A stretch of DNA of 64,000 bases from Streptomyces sp. Ru62 (GTDB taxonomy: Bacteria > Actinomycetota > Actinomycetes > Streptomycetales > Streptomycetaceae). Shown piece by piece: positions 35,159 through 45,172 of the stretch. Where the stretch lies: the NCBI RefSeq assembly GCF_002920615.1, contig NZ_PQSU01000037.1, positions 1-64,000 of the forward strand. The letters run 5' to 3'. The notes below the pieces were generated by a model. The model ran no database searches. It was not told the origin of the DNA and saw nothing but the letters and a program-made list of their open reading frames with translations. The translations under genes and the position numbers were made by a program. Each line of letters begins with the position of its first letter. The first letter of the stretch is position 1.

Positions 35159-36127
35159 ATGCGTACGACGACACTCGGACCCGGCGGTCCCGAGGTGGGC
35201 GTGATCGGCCTGGGCTGCATGGGCATGAGCTACGCCTACGACATGGCCGCCGCGCGTGACGAGGACACGTACGTCTCGGTGATCCGCCAGGCGCTGGATC
35301 TGGGCGTGACCCTGATCGATACCGCGGACGTGTACGGGCCGTTCACCAACGAGGAACTGGTCGGCCGGGCACTGTCCGGGAGCCACCGCGACCGTGCGGT
35401 GCTGGCCACGAAGGTCGGCGCCCTGTCCCGCGACGAGCAGGGCAAGCCGGTCCGCGCCGAGAACGGCCGCCCGGAGCACATCCGCCGCTCCATCGACGAA
35501 AGCCTGCAACGCCTCGGCACCGACCACGTCGACCTCTATCAGCTGCACCGGGTCGACCCCCACGTGCCGATCGAGGAGAGCGTCGGCGCCCTGGCTGAGA
35601 CGGTCGCCGCGGGCAAGGCCCGCGCGATCGGCCTGTCCGAGGTGGACGTCGAACAGATCAAGCACGCCCAGAGGGTGCACCCGATCGCCACCGTGCAGTG
35701 CGAGCTGTCGCTGTGGACGCGGGACTGGATGCAGGAGGTGCTGCCCTACTGCCGGGAACAGGGCATCGCCTTCCTGCCGTACTCGCCCCTGGGCAGGGGC
35801 TTCCTCACCGGCCGCTTCACCTCGGTGGACGACCTGCCCCAGGACGACGTCCGCCGCCGGATGCCGCGCTTCCAGCAGGACGCCCTCCAGCAGAACCTCG
35901 CTCTCGTCGGCCGGGTGCGTGAGATCGCCGAGCGGATCGGTGCCACCCCGGCCCAGGTGGCCCTCGCCTGGGTCCTGGCCCAGGGCCGGTACGTCATCCC
36001 GATCCCCGGCACCAAGACCCCAAAGTACCTGCTGGAGAACGCCGGCGCCGCCGACGTCCAGCTGAGCAAGGCCGACCTGGCCGCACTGAACGCCCTGCCC
36101 GACCCACAAGGCGGCCGCGGCAACTGA
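35159..36127 (+). CDS. Aldo/keto reductase (AKR13/YakC-like)
   Basis: This is a 322-residue NADPH-dependent barrel enzyme. ATG 35159 follows GAAAGGAAG. The catalytic tetrad is complete: Asp54 and Tyr59 in LIDTADVYGPFTNEE, Lys85 in VLATKVG, and His130 in LYQLHRVDP. The C-terminal cofactor segment IPIPGTKTPKYLLENAGAAD is present. The MGMS motif near residue 22 is typical of the YakC/AKR13 group, which reduces aldehydes and quinone-like carbonyls. The upstream operator suggests XRE control, and the hydrolase gene 46 bp downstream is probably co-transcribed. Confidence 0.87.
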   Translation: MRTTTLGPGGPEVGVIGLGCMGMSYAYDMAAARDEDTYVSVIRQALDLGVTLIDTADVYGPFTNEELVGRALSGSHRDRAVLATKVGALSRDEQGKPVRAENGRPEHIRRSIDESLQRLGTDHVDLYQLHRVDPHVPIEESVGALAETVAAGKARAIGLSEVDVEQIKHAQRVHPIATVQCELSLWTRDWMQEVLPYCREQGIAFLPYSPLGRGFLTGRFTSVDDLPQDDVRRRMPRFQQDALQQNLALVGRVREIAERIGATPAQVALAWVLAQGRYVIPIPGTKTPKYLLENAGAADVQLSKADLAALNALPDPQGGRGN

Positions 36128-36173
36128 CCGCCCCCACACCGCCCACTCCCATCGACACCGAAAAGGAATCACT

Positions 36174-36953
36174 GTGAAGGTCGAAAACACCACCGTCAAG
36201 GGTGTGTTCATCGAGTACGCCCGCTCCGAAAGCAGCCCGTCCGCTGCGCCCATCGTCTTCGTCCACGGCGGCGGCCAGGGCAGCTGGGTGTGGGAAAACT
36301 ACCTCCCCTTCTTCGCCGCGACCGGCCGGGACTGCTACGCGTTCAGCTGGTACAACCACCACCGCTCCCATGAACTGCCCGAGGAGCAGTTCGCGGCGCG
36401 CTCCATGGCCGAGACCGTGGAAGAGCTGGAGATCGTGGTCGACCACATCGGACAGGTCCCTGTCCTGGTGACCCACAGCATGGGCGCGCTGGTCGGCCAG
36501 AAGTACGCCGAACAGCACCCGGTCGTGGCGCAGGTCCACATCACGCCCGCCATCTGCGCCGAGGTGGGTCTCCACCCGGAGCGGCAGCTGGATCTGTCGA
36601 AGCCGGTCGGCATCGGCTCCTTCGAGGAGGAGTGGCCCCGTGTGCTGGCCGGGTGTTCGGAAGAGGACGCCCGCCGCTACTACGCCCTGCTGTCCAGGGA
36701 GTCGGCCCTCGCCATCCAGGAGACCATCTCCACCTCCTTCAGCGTGGACCGCACCCGCATCGGTGGCCCGTCCCTGGTCATCGCGGCAGAAAACGACGTC
36801 GTGGTCCCCGCGGAGGCGATCCGCCGCAGTGCCGCCTACTTCGGCTCCGACTACCTCTTCCTTCCCGGCCGCACCCACAACGTGCTCCTCGAACCCGGCT
36901 GGCGTGAAACGGCCGAGCGCATCAAGACCTGGCTCGAACGCCAGACCTGGTAG
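36174..36953 (+). CDS. Alpha/beta hydrolase
   Basis: The 259-residue protein starts at GTG 36174 after AAAAGGA. Motifs are PIVFVHGGGQGSWVWENYLP, nucleophile Ser102 in VTHSMGALVGQ, the late acid in IAAENDVVVPAEA and His in PGRTHNVLLEPG. No signal peptide is present. It lies between two aldo/keto reductases in the same direction and is likely part of the same transcript. It may hydrolyse an ester or lactone formed or used by the reductases. Confidence 0.8.
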   Translation: MKVENTTVKGVFIEYARSESSPSAAPIVFVHGGGQGSWVWENYLPFFAATGRDCYAFSWYNHHRSHELPEEQFAARSMAETVEELEIVVDHIGQVPVLVTHSMGALVGQKYAEQHPVVAQVHITPAICAEVGLHPERQLDLSKPVGIGSFEEEWPRVLAGCSEEDARRYYALLSRESALAIQETISTSFSVDRTRIGGPSLVIAAENDVVVPAEAIRRSAAYFGSDYLFLPGRTHNVLLEPGWRETAERIKTWLERQTW

Positions 36954-37056
36954 AAGCCCGGCGGCCTGCCGTCTTCGCCCAGTCCGATATCAGCAGTTGC
37001 CCCACCGGCGCTGCCCGGCCGACGTCCCCCACCGTCCGAAAGTGAAAGTCTCAGCC

Positions 37057-37917
37057 ATGACGATCAAGGTTCCCGAGGTCGCCCTCAACAACGGCGTGCA
37101 GATGCCGATCCTCGGCTTCGGCGTCTACCAGATCCCCGAAGACCAGACCCAGCAGGCGGTGGAGGCCGCGCTGGAAGCCGGCTACCGCCTGATCGACACC
37201 GCCGCCGGGTACGAGAACGAGCGCGCCGTGGGCCGGGCCATCGCCGCCAGCGGCATCCCCCGCGACGAGTTGTTCGTCACCACCAAGCTGTGGGTCCAGG
37301 ACTACGGCGAGGACAGCGCCAAGCGTGCCTTCGACCGCTCGCTCGACCGCCTCAGTCTCGATTACCTCGACCTGTACCTGATCCACCAGCCCTTCGGCGA
37401 CTACTACGGCGCCTGGCGGGCCATGGAAGCCCTCAACCGCGACGGCCGCAGCCGGGCGGTCGGGGTCAGCAACTTCTACCCCGACCGGCTCGCCGACCTG
37501 ATCACCCACAACGAGATCGTCCCCGCGGTGAACCAGATCGAGACGCACGTCTTCTTCCAGCGCACCGAGGATCAGGAACTGATGCGCCGGTACGGCGTCC
37601 AGCACGAGTCCTGGGGGCCGCTCGCCGAAGGCGGACACGGCTTCTTCGACAACCCGGTGCTCGCCGGCATCGCCCGCTCCCACGACAAGTCCGTCGCCCA
37701 GATCGCGCTGCGCTGGCTCGTCCAGCGCGACATCGTCGTGATCCCGAAGTCGGTACGGCCCGAACGCATGGCGGAGAACATCGACGTCTTCGACTTCCGG
37801 CTCACCGACGAAGAGATGGCACGCATCGCCACGCTGGACACCGGCCGCAGCCCCATCTTCGACCACCACGACCCGGAGAAGGTCACGTGGCTCGGCGGGG
37901 TGCGGTTCGACACCTGA
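37057..37917 (+). CDS. Aldo/keto reductase (2,5-diketo-D-gluconate reductase-like)
   Basis: The enzyme has 286 residues from ATG 37057. The tetrad is complete: Asp47 and Tyr52 in RLIDTAAGYENER, Lys77 in VTTKLWVQ, and His110 in LYLIHQPFGDYYGAW. The start VALNNGVQMPILGFGVYQIP and the end VIPKSVRPERMAENIDVFDF are family hallmarks (AKR3/AKR5 groups). It reduces small carbonyls with NADPH. It is one of three intact paralogous reductases here, from different AKR subfamilies rather than from recent duplication. Confidence 0.87.
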   Translation: MTIKVPEVALNNGVQMPILGFGVYQIPEDQTQQAVEAALEAGYRLIDTAAGYENERAVGRAIAASGIPRDELFVTTKLWVQDYGEDSAKRAFDRSLDRLSLDYLDLYLIHQPFGDYYGAWRAMEALNRDGRSRAVGVSNFYPDRLADLITHNEIVPAVNQIETHVFFQRTEDQELMRRYGVQHESWGPLAEGGHGFFDNPVLAGIARSHDKSVAQIALRWLVQRDIVVIPKSVRPERMAENIDVFDFRLTDEEMARIATLDTGRSPIFDHHDPEKVTWLGGVRFDT

Positions 37918-38060
37918 TTCCTAGCCGCGCCTCACTCACCTGACCGCGCATCCGCAGTCAGCTCCCAGGCCACCAGATGGTCGGCCGGGCCACCGCACGG
38001 CCCGAAGACACAGGGCATTGCCTTCTCGTCTTCCAGCCGCTTCTACAGAAGGCAACAACA

Positions 38061-39056
38061 ATGCACATTCGCTTCGCTCACCTGGCGGCAGTCCCCGCTC
38101 TGGCGGCTGTTCTCGTCACGGCCCCGTCCGCCTCCGCCGCCACCGGACGAGGTGCTACTCAGCCGGTCGTCACCCAGGCGAAGACCGCGGTCGCGTTCGA
38201 CTTCGCCTCCGGCGACTCGCCGGAGAACATCAACGTCAACCCGGACCGCTCCCTGACGGTGTCCCTGCTGGGCGTGCCCGCGAACAAGCCGCCCAAGCTG
38301 GTGCGGATCACGCCCTCCGGGCAGCGCACCACCCTCATCAACGGACATCTGGGCGATCAGATCACCGGCAACACCCGTGGCAGCGACGGCACCGTCTACT
38401 ACAACGTGGACTCCGACGACACCGCCCGCAACGGCGTCTGGAAGCTGCCCCCGAACGGCCGCCCCGAGCGTCTGACCGCCCTGCCCGATGGCCTGCCCAA
38501 CGGCCTTGCCATCGACCCGGCCGGCCGTACCCTGGACGCCGCCGACAGCTACAACAGCACAGTGTGGGCCGTGCCCACCTCCGGCGGACCGGCGAAGATC
38601 TGGCTGAACGGCCCGGCGCTCGCAGCCGACCCCCACGGCTCCCTACCCCTCGGCGTCAACGGCGTCCGCTTCCACAAGGGCGCCGTCTGGCTGAGCAACT
38701 ACAGCCAGGGCAAGCTGCTCAGGATCCCGGTCACCGCCCACGGAACCCCCGGCCCCATCCACACCGTCGCCGACAACATCCCCGACTTCGACGACTTCGC
38801 CTTCCTCAACAACCACTCCGACATCGTCTTCGCCGCGCAGAACGACCCGACCGACCGGGTCACCGTCGTGCGCCCGAACGGGACCACCCAGGTCGCCCTC
38901 ACCACCGGCGACGGCCTCGCCTCACCCACCACCACCGCCATAAGCGGTGACAAGCTGTACATCGCCGATGCCGGGTTCAAGGCACCCCACGACGCGAAGC
39001 TGCAGAGCGCAACCATCAACCTCCACGCCCTCACCGAGCACCCCCGGCACCACTAA
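38061..39056 (+). CDS. Secreted SMP-30/NHL-like beta-propeller protein
   Basis: The 331-residue precursor has a Sec signal peptide: MHIRFAHLAAVPALAAVLVT followed by APSASAATG. The mature part is built of propeller blades: ENINVNPDRSLTVSLLG, GTVYYNVDSDD, LPNGLAIDPAGRTLDAADSY, VNGVRFHKGAVWLSNYSQGK and DDFAFLNNHSDIVFAAQND. PNGLAIDPAG is the usual SMP-30/gluconolactonase motif. Such proteins often act as lactonases or binding proteins outside the cell. The neighbouring sugar-type reductases would fit a sugar-acid lactone substrate, but that is inference. Confidence 0.78.
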   Translation: MHIRFAHLAAVPALAAVLVTAPSASAATGRGATQPVVTQAKTAVAFDFASGDSPENINVNPDRSLTVSLLGVPANKPPKLVRITPSGQRTTLINGHLGDQITGNTRGSDGTVYYNVDSDDTARNGVWKLPPNGRPERLTALPDGLPNGLAIDPAGRTLDAADSYNSTVWAVPTSGGPAKIWLNGPALAADPHGSLPLGVNGVRFHKGAVWLSNYSQGKLLRIPVTAHGTPGPIHTVADNIPDFDDFAFLNNHSDIVFAAQNDPTDRVTVVRPNGTTQVALTTGDGLASPTTTAISGDKLYIADAGFKAPHDAKLQSATINLHALTEHPRHH

Positions 39057-39207
39057 ACGGCCCGCAGAGGCTTCGGCGGGGCGGTGCCTCCGCCCCAGCC
39101 CAAGCCACCCACTTTCCGACCGGCACCGCGAACCGTCCAGGTCGTCCCGAGCCCGCCACGGACCTATCCCTCTCCGCGGCGCGAGCCGCACCACGACAAG
39201 GAGCACC

Positions 39208-40293
<1,086 letters not shown>

Positions 40294-40332
40294 CTGAGGC
40301 AAAACCGCCCCTCGCCAACATGCCTGCCGTAT

Positions 40333-40378
40333 GAAGAGCTGTTAGGGGAATACCGCACCTTTCGAATAACAGCTCTTC
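40333..40378. repeat. Perfect 12-bp inverted repeat at the edge of the ligase fragment
   Basis: GAAGAGCTGTTA (40333-40344) and TAACAGCTCTTC (40367-40378) are exact inverse copies around a 22-base loop. The repeat sits 40 bp after the last reductase and ends 2 bases before the sequence that matches DNA ligase. It could be a terminator or the scar of the event that split the ligase. There is no T run. Confidence 0.55.
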
Positions 40379-40380
40379 AC

Positions 40381-40764
40381 CAGTGGGCCCGGGCCAGTGC
40401 GGAAGCGGTCGTCGCCTCGGTGACGGGCCGGGGGGCCGCCCCGTCGACGCTGCTGCTGGGCCGCTACGACGAGTCGGGCCGGCTGCGGTTCGTCGCGCGG
40501 ACGGCACCGCTGTCGGCGACGGCACGGCGCGAGATCGGCGGTCTGCTGTATCCGGGCGGCGCGGACCACCCCTGGCAGGGCCGCCGCTTCTTGGCCGGGT
40601 GGGGCACCCGCGAGGTGATCGACCACCGGCCGGTCGTGCCCGACGTCGTGGTCGAGTTCGCCGGGGACACCGCGGTGGACTCGGGCCGCTACCGGCATCC
40701 CGTCCGCTACCTGCGCGTACGCGACGACCTCAGCCCCCAGCAGCTGCCGCCTCCAGGGGTCTAG
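40381..40764 (+). pseudogene. ATP-dependent DNA ligase, 3' fragment
   Basis: From 40381 one frame reads QWARASAEAVVASVTGRGAA, PSTLLLGRYDESGRLRFVAR, then ADHPWQGRRFLAGWGTREVI and VDSGRYRHPVRYLRVRDDLS, ending QQLPPPGV, stop. This is the OB-fold C-terminal domain of the same small actinomycete ATP ligase whose first 60 residues lie at 22129. Roughly 150 central residues (about 450 bp) are missing between them. No start codon precedes it. Confidence 0.8.
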
Positions 40765-41109
40765 GCCGGAGCCACGCCCGTCGCTGCCGCGGGCGCCGGC
40801 GACGTGCCGCAGCTCTCGGGCCACGGCCCCACCCGGGCCCAGGCCCGCGCCCGGATCGCGGCTCCCGCAGTTGACACGACGGTATTTTCGGCCCGGGTCG
40901 GTCCCGTGGCGTGAGCACACCTAGCCTCGTAGAGCGACCCGAGGAGGGGCGACAGCGTAAACCCCGATATGTCTCCTTAGCACCCCTCTTGCAGCAAGCC
41001 CACCTGCCCGGGGGACAGCAAGAGCCCCGTAGAACCGGGGGATTGTTAGACCCGCGTGCCATGCTGCAGGTGCGCCTGCTCAAGGCCTCCCGCATGAGAA
41101 GGGATTGCC
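40765..41109. other. Intergenic, no gene seen
   Basis: No conserved fragment was found. A CCCCG/CGGGG mini-hairpin lies near 41024-41039. TTGACA near 40872 resembles a -35 box but has no matching -10. Confidence 0.4.
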
Positions 41110-41427
41110 GTGAAAACGGTGAGGTGGCTCTCCCAGGAGTTCACGTTTAAGGGGCTGCTGCTCATCCCGGCGGAGGTCCTGGTGGTTGCTGCGTTCGCGG
41201 CAGTGGTCATGCTGGTCTCGCCAGACGGCGGGCGAGTGCAGCCAGCGGACTCGCCCACAGCCGTCCCCTTCGTCATCGATAATCCATCGCTGTCCGATGA
41301 CGACATTGAGGGCTACTGGTACTGCTGGAACAGCGGAGACCCGGCGCCCCATCACCTTGATCACTGGGTTCCAAACGACCACCTGTGCACATGGGGCGAA
41401 CTGCGCAGCTCGGGCGCGACGCGCTAG
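41110..41427 (+). CDS. Small membrane-anchored protein, unknown
   Basis: The 105-residue product starts at GTG 41110 after an AAGGG site. One transmembrane helix (residues about 15-36, GLLLIPAEVLVVAAFAAVVM) is followed by an outward acidic tail with two Cys (YWYCWNSGDP and HLCTWGELR) that could form a disulfide. I do not recognise the family. No partner gene is apparent. Confidence 0.55.
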   Translation: MKTVRWLSQEFTFKGLLLIPAEVLVVAAFAAVVMLVSPDGGRVQPADSPTAVPFVIDNPSLSDDDIEGYWYCWNSGDPAPHHLDHWVPNDHLCTWGELRSSGATR

Positions 41428-41553
41428 CAGGAGGGCTCACGTCACTACCGACAGGGCTTGCGAAGGCACTCCGCAGAAGCGTGTGGGAGTGAGGACGGGA
41501 ACCAACTCGAAACCTGTGCGCCCCGAGGATTGGTTCCCGGCCACCAACATACT

Positions 41554-42678
41554 TCAGGCTGCCTCCCCCTCGTCCTGCTCGGCCGCGAGGGCCTCGTCAA
41601 GCCACCGGAGAGTGGCATGCGCGATCAACGCGGCCCTGACAGCATGTGCAGACGAGTAGGAGCCGTCGTCGACCTGGTGTGTGCTCCCATTCCGGTTGAA
41701 TGACGCCTGACCGATGCCACGGTCCCAGTGCTGGAAGGCCGTGGAGATGCCAGCACCGACGAGGACGAGTCCTACCTCGGCAAAGCTGGCATCATCCCAC
41801 TCCGAAACTTCGATGGGGCGGAAGTGATTGCGAGTCTTGTCTTTGGTCTTGCGACCGGTGTATGCGAGGTGCTTCAGCATGTGCTCGTTCACGACGGTGT
41901 CGAAGACGGCGCAGGCCGCTGCCTGGGCGGGGCGGTAGAGGCCGGCGCGGATGGCAGCGGTTGCCTCCAGCAGCATGGACTTCAGGTCCTGGTGCTCAGG
42001 GAGGGCGACTACAGCGAGCGATGCGTCGATGTCATCGGCGATCTCCGAGGCGTGGGTGACAAGGATGACGCCCCGGGCCTCCATGTCAGGGACCTCGATC
42101 AATTGCTCGACGATGCTGGTGCGAGGAGCCCACGCCAGGGAAGTGCCGTCTTCTACGTTGACCTTGAATACCTCGACGAGTTTCTCGGCTTGCAGCCCCC
42201 GCAGATTGTCCGGGATGAGCTGCGTGACGAACTCGACGAGGCGGCGGATGTTCGATACCCACTGCTGCCTGTTCGCGTCGAGAACCCGGCCTAGGTCGGC
42301 GCCAAAGTCATACCGAGGCAACGGCAAGGCGATGCGGGCTGCCTGCCGCATTTGCTCAGCCAAGCCGTCCCTGCGCTGGACCAGCGCCGCGAGTGACGGG
42401 GCTGCCGACTTGACGAAGTCCTGCTGCATCGCTCTGAGACGGTCCCCGGCGGCAGCGAGGGATGCGAACTGGCTGGCTATCTGCTCGCTATATTGACGAG
42501 CCGCAGCTTGGAAGCTGAGCAGCCTGGTCATGTCGACCTTGGCAACGACGCTCGGGTCAAGGCGGAAGCCAGGTGCGCCGGACTCTTCCTCTGTGGCTTC
42601 GGGCTCCGCTGCGGCTTCGCGGCCAGGTTCGTCGGGCTGCTTGTCTTCTAGCTGTGGGCGGTTATCGTCCTCACTCAT
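41554..42678 (-). CDS. Helical protein with C-terminal HEPN-like RNxxxH motif
   Basis: The 374-residue protein starts MSEDDNRPQLEDKQPDEPGR at ATG 42678. After an acidic tail comes a long helical region (RLLSFQAAARQYSEQIASQF, RAMQQDFVKSAAPSLAALVQ). The C-terminal third has an all-helical domain: LLEATAAIRAGLYRPAQAAA, AVFDTVVNEHMLKHL, and then FNRNGSTHQVDDGSYSSAHA followed by VRAALIAHATLRWLDEAL. R329-N330-x3-H334 is the RNxxxH signature of HEPN ribonucleases found in abortive-infection and toxin proteins. The family call is by motif only. It stands alone, divergent from 42757. Possible role: RNA cleavage in stress or phage response. Confidence 0.55.
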   Translation of the reverse strand: MSEDDNRPQLEDKQPDEPGREAAAEPEATEEESGAPGFRLDPSVVAKVDMTRLLSFQAAARQYSEQIASQFASLAAAGDRLRAMQQDFVKSAAPSLAALVQRRDGLAEQMRQAARIALPLPRYDFGADLGRVLDANRQQWVSNIRRLVEFVTQLIPDNLRGLQAEKLVEVFKVNVEDGTSLAWAPRTSIVEQLIEVPDMEARGVILVTHASEIADDIDASLAVVALPEHQDLKSMLLEATAAIRAGLYRPAQAAACAVFDTVVNEHMLKHLAYTGRKTKDKTRNHFRPIEVSEWDDASFAEVGLVLVGAGISTAFQHWDRGIGQASFNRNGSTHQVDDGSYSSAHAVRAALIAHATLRWLDEALAAEQDEGEAA

Positions 42679-42756
42679 GACCGCACTGTAAGGCCACCGT
42701 CTGACAAGGCCAGTTGGCCATTCGAGGGCACCAGGCGGACCCAGCCCCACCGTAAC

Positions 42757-43188
42757 GTGCCGTTATTCACGTTTGGTGAGTCCCTCTACCGCATGGACGA
42801 ACCGCGCGTCGACGGCCAGAACGCCCGCGCCAACACCCGGCTGAAGAAGCTGAGCGACAGGCTGGGGGAGTGGTGGATCCTGGAGCTGGACCACGACTCC
42901 GACACCGGGCTGCGCAGGGCCGAGCTGGTGCAGGCTCTGACCGACCCGCAGCACGGTCTGCCGCAACAGCTGCACTGGCACCGCGACCTGACCCCCGGCG
43001 GGAGCCTCGGCCTGATCCTGCTCAAGGCCCCGGACCGCACCGCCACCCTTCAACTGCGTTACGACCGGGTCGACTACGCCGTCAGGCAAGACCGCGCCGC
43101 GACGTTCGCGGCAATCCGGCGGCGCATCAGCGCCGTGACCGGCGAGGCTTCGCTGCCTGCGATGCCCGGCTGCTCGGCCACTGGCTGA
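42757..43188 (+). CDS. Hypothetical protein
   Basis: The 143-residue frame from GTG 42757 has normal codon bias; ATG 42793 (MDEPRVDGQNARANTRLKKL) is an alternative start, and neither has a good ribosome-binding site. The core reads GEWWILELDHDSDTGLRRAE, LTPGGSLGLILLKAPDRTAT and LQLRYDRVDYAVRQDRAATF. I do not recognise it. It is probably a soluble alpha/beta protein, divergent from the HEPN-like gene. Confidence 0.5.
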   Translation: MPLFTFGESLYRMDEPRVDGQNARANTRLKKLSDRLGEWWILELDHDSDTGLRRAELVQALTDPQHGLPQQLHWHRDLTPGGSLGLILLKAPDRTATLQLRYDRVDYAVRQDRAATFAAIRRRISAVTGEASLPAMPGCSATG

Positions 43189-43348
43189 GCTACGCCCCAA
43201 GGCGCCCGGGTATTTGTCAAGGCTGCTTCACCCGATGGAATTGCTGGAACACCAGGATGTCCCATGCCGCATGCGCTTGCCGTACCGTTCTCGGACCGCG
43301 CCTGCCCAGGGAGGACGGCGGGCCGTACCGGGGAGAGGACGGCATCGG

Positions 43349-43675
43349 ATGATCGGGGATGACCAGGAGGCCTGGAGCGCGCGAGCGGTGTGCCGGAGGG
43401 CCGATCCGGACGAGCTGTTCGTACAAGGCGCGGCCCAGAACAGCGCCAAGGCGCTCTGCACCGGCTGCCCGGTGCGCACCGAGTGCCTTGCCCACGCTCT
43501 CGATCACCGCATCGAGCACGGAATCTGGGGCGGGATGACCGAGCGCGAACGCAGGGCACTCCTGCGGCGGCGCCCCCTAGTCGCGTCCTGGCGGCGCCTG
43601 CTGGAAACCGCCCGCTCGGAGCACGAACGAGCGGTTGCAGCGGATGAAGGACAGGCCTGGCACGCAACCGGATGA
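43349..43675 (+). CDS. WhiB-family iron-sulfur transcription factor
   Basis: The 108-residue protein starts at ATG 43349 with a GAGAGGA site upstream. Four Cys bind a [4Fe-4S] cluster: Cys15 in AVCRRADPDELF and Cys37, Cys40, Cys46 in KALCTGCPVRTECLAHALDH. The sigma-factor-contacting turn HGIWGGMTERERRALLRRRP follows, and then a basic C-terminal tail. WhiB-like proteins bind the principal sigma factor and tune gene expression to redox or development. It is not obviously one of the housekeeping WhiA-WhiD/WblA set, so it is an accessory paralogue. Flanking genes are uncharacterised. Confidence 0.88.
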   Translation: MIGDDQEAWSARAVCRRADPDELFVQGAAQNSAKALCTGCPVRTECLAHALDHRIEHGIWGGMTERERRALLRRRPLVASWRRLLETARSEHERAVAADEGQAWHATG

Positions 43676-43761
43676 CGAACCCGGGCCATCCCCTCCGGGC
43701 GGACGGTCCCTGGGGTGACGGCTGTCAGTCCGGCACGCGGCCTCGGTGACCGGAGAACCCG

Positions 43762-44490
43762 TCAGAACTTGGCGTACCGGATGTCCAGACAGTCACTGCA
43801 CATGTCCGGCAGAGCGAAGTCCGCCGCTCGCTGACAGAAGTCGCAGATGCCTTCGAGCGCATGCGCGCCCAGCAGGCACAGCAGGACCTGCCCGTCTGGC
43901 TCGTCGGCCGTCTGGGTCGGCACCACGCATGCCTGCCCCGTGGAGCACTCCGCGCACTCGTAGGCCGGCGGCTCCCCGCCTTCGCTGATCGCCTCGTAGA
44001 AACTCCCCATTCCGTAGGCGTTCACCACCTCCGCGACGTCGTCGTACGCCTTGCCGCACAGCAGGCATCCGACGGGCCGCGCACCACCGTTGCCGGGAGT
44101 GACGAGTGCCGCGATGTGGCCGCAGGACAGGCAACGCAGCGTGTAACCGCTGGCGGGCCCGAGGTTCTCGCCGAGCGGACCGAGGCGGCGGTCGACCAGA
44201 CCATGCATCTGGCCGATCAGCGACCTGATGCTCTCCATCAGCTCCCAGGCATCTGCCGCCGCGTCGCTGTCGTCGTGAGGCAGCAACTCCTCGTCGATGA
44301 AGGGCAGCAGCAGTCCAGGACGGGAATGGCCCCTGCCTCGACCGCGACGACGGTGCCGGTGGGGTGTTCACGAGTCGCGGTGACCAGGCAGGACAGAAGC
44401 GGTAGAAGATCGCTTCCCGGCTGCCCGTAGATCGTTTCCCGCGCGTGGGGCGGCCACTCGATATGGAGTGGAGCCAGGGTGATTACGCGA
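43762..44490 (-). pseudogene. Cys-rich zinc-ribbon protein, probably frameshifted
   Basis: Read leftwards, an upstream frame gives LAPLHIEWPPHARETIYGQP, LLPLLSCLVTATREHPTGTV and VVAVEAGAIPVLDCC. Near 44310, at a CTGCTGCTG run, it must shift to PFIDEELLPHDDSDAAADAW. The second frame continues LRCLSCGHIAALVTP, VGCLLCGKAYDDVAEVVNAY, YECAECSTGQACVV, GICDFCQRAADF and MCSDCLDIRYAKF. Five CxxC-type knuckles suggest several zinc ribbons. The piece from 43762 to 44286 could still be made as a 174-residue protein from a TTG. The family is unknown to me. Confidence 0.5.
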
Positions 44491-44504
44491 GGCAGAGTGG
44501 GACG

Positions 44505-45074
44505 GTGAGTGAACTGTGGGCACATACCCTGACGTGGGCGGACGTGGATCCCGCTCGACATCCGTTCGAGATGGACGGCGACATGGCGGCGGAGTTGGCG
44601 GCCCTTGTTGCGCCCTTGCTGCCCAGGCCTGAGGTCGCTCGGGAGGAGCGCTGGCGTTCGCTGGATCCTGTCACCGAGTTCCTGGCGGGCCGGTACGGCC
44701 GATGGGCCTGCGGATGGAACTGGTCAGTCGGCGAGGGTGACGTCGACGGAGGTGTCGTCGAGGCGTGGTGCTGTTCATCCGACTCCGTGACAACCCCGGA
44801 TGCGACTGCCCCGCTGGTTGTTGAGGCCCTTCGGGAGTGGCGTGGCTGGCTGGAGGACCTGGCGGAACGGTTCGCGGCCCTGGCTCCGTCGGGGAAATCC
44901 CCGGCGTCTACAGCGGACCTCTGGTACTGGGAGCGGGCGTGCACGCGCTTGGTCACCGTGGTGGCTGACCGCACCCAGGCCGAGAGTGGCTGGTACGGGC
45001 ACTGCATGCAAGTCCTCCGATGGTTCCTCGCCTGCAACGGCATCAACGAGGGCCAGGCCGAGGAGATCGTCTAG
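44505..45074 (+). CDS. Partner domain of Fic protein, possibly cut off by a nonsense codon
   Basis: The 189-residue frame from GTG 44505 reads VSELWAHTLTWADVDPARHP, RYGRWACGWNWSVGEGDVDG, WLEDLAERFAALAP and ESGWYGHCMQVLRWFLACNG. It ends EEIV-TAG at 45074. Continuing in frame after the TAG gives protein-like TAVGGQFGSWIAP and VVDAVSSRFARGVGG up to 45169. The Fic gene then starts in another frame, so this may be the N-terminal half of a once longer Fic protein. ATG 44463 would add 14 residues. I do not know the domain's function; regulation or substrate recognition is plausible. Confidence 0.5.
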   Translation: MSELWAHTLTWADVDPARHPFEMDGDMAAELAALVAPLLPRPEVAREERWRSLDPVTEFLAGRYGRWACGWNWSVGEGDVDGGVVEAWCCSSDSVTTPDATAPLVVEALREWRGWLEDLAERFAALAPSGKSPASTADLWYWERACTRLVTVVADRTQAESGWYGHCMQVLRWFLACNGINEGQAEEIV

Positions 45075-45172
45075 ACTGCGGTCGGCGGCCAGTTCGGCAG
45101 TTGGATCGCACCTGACGTTCCGGTGGTCGACGCAGTGAGCTCGCGGTTCGCCAGAGGCGTGGGCGGAATCAG

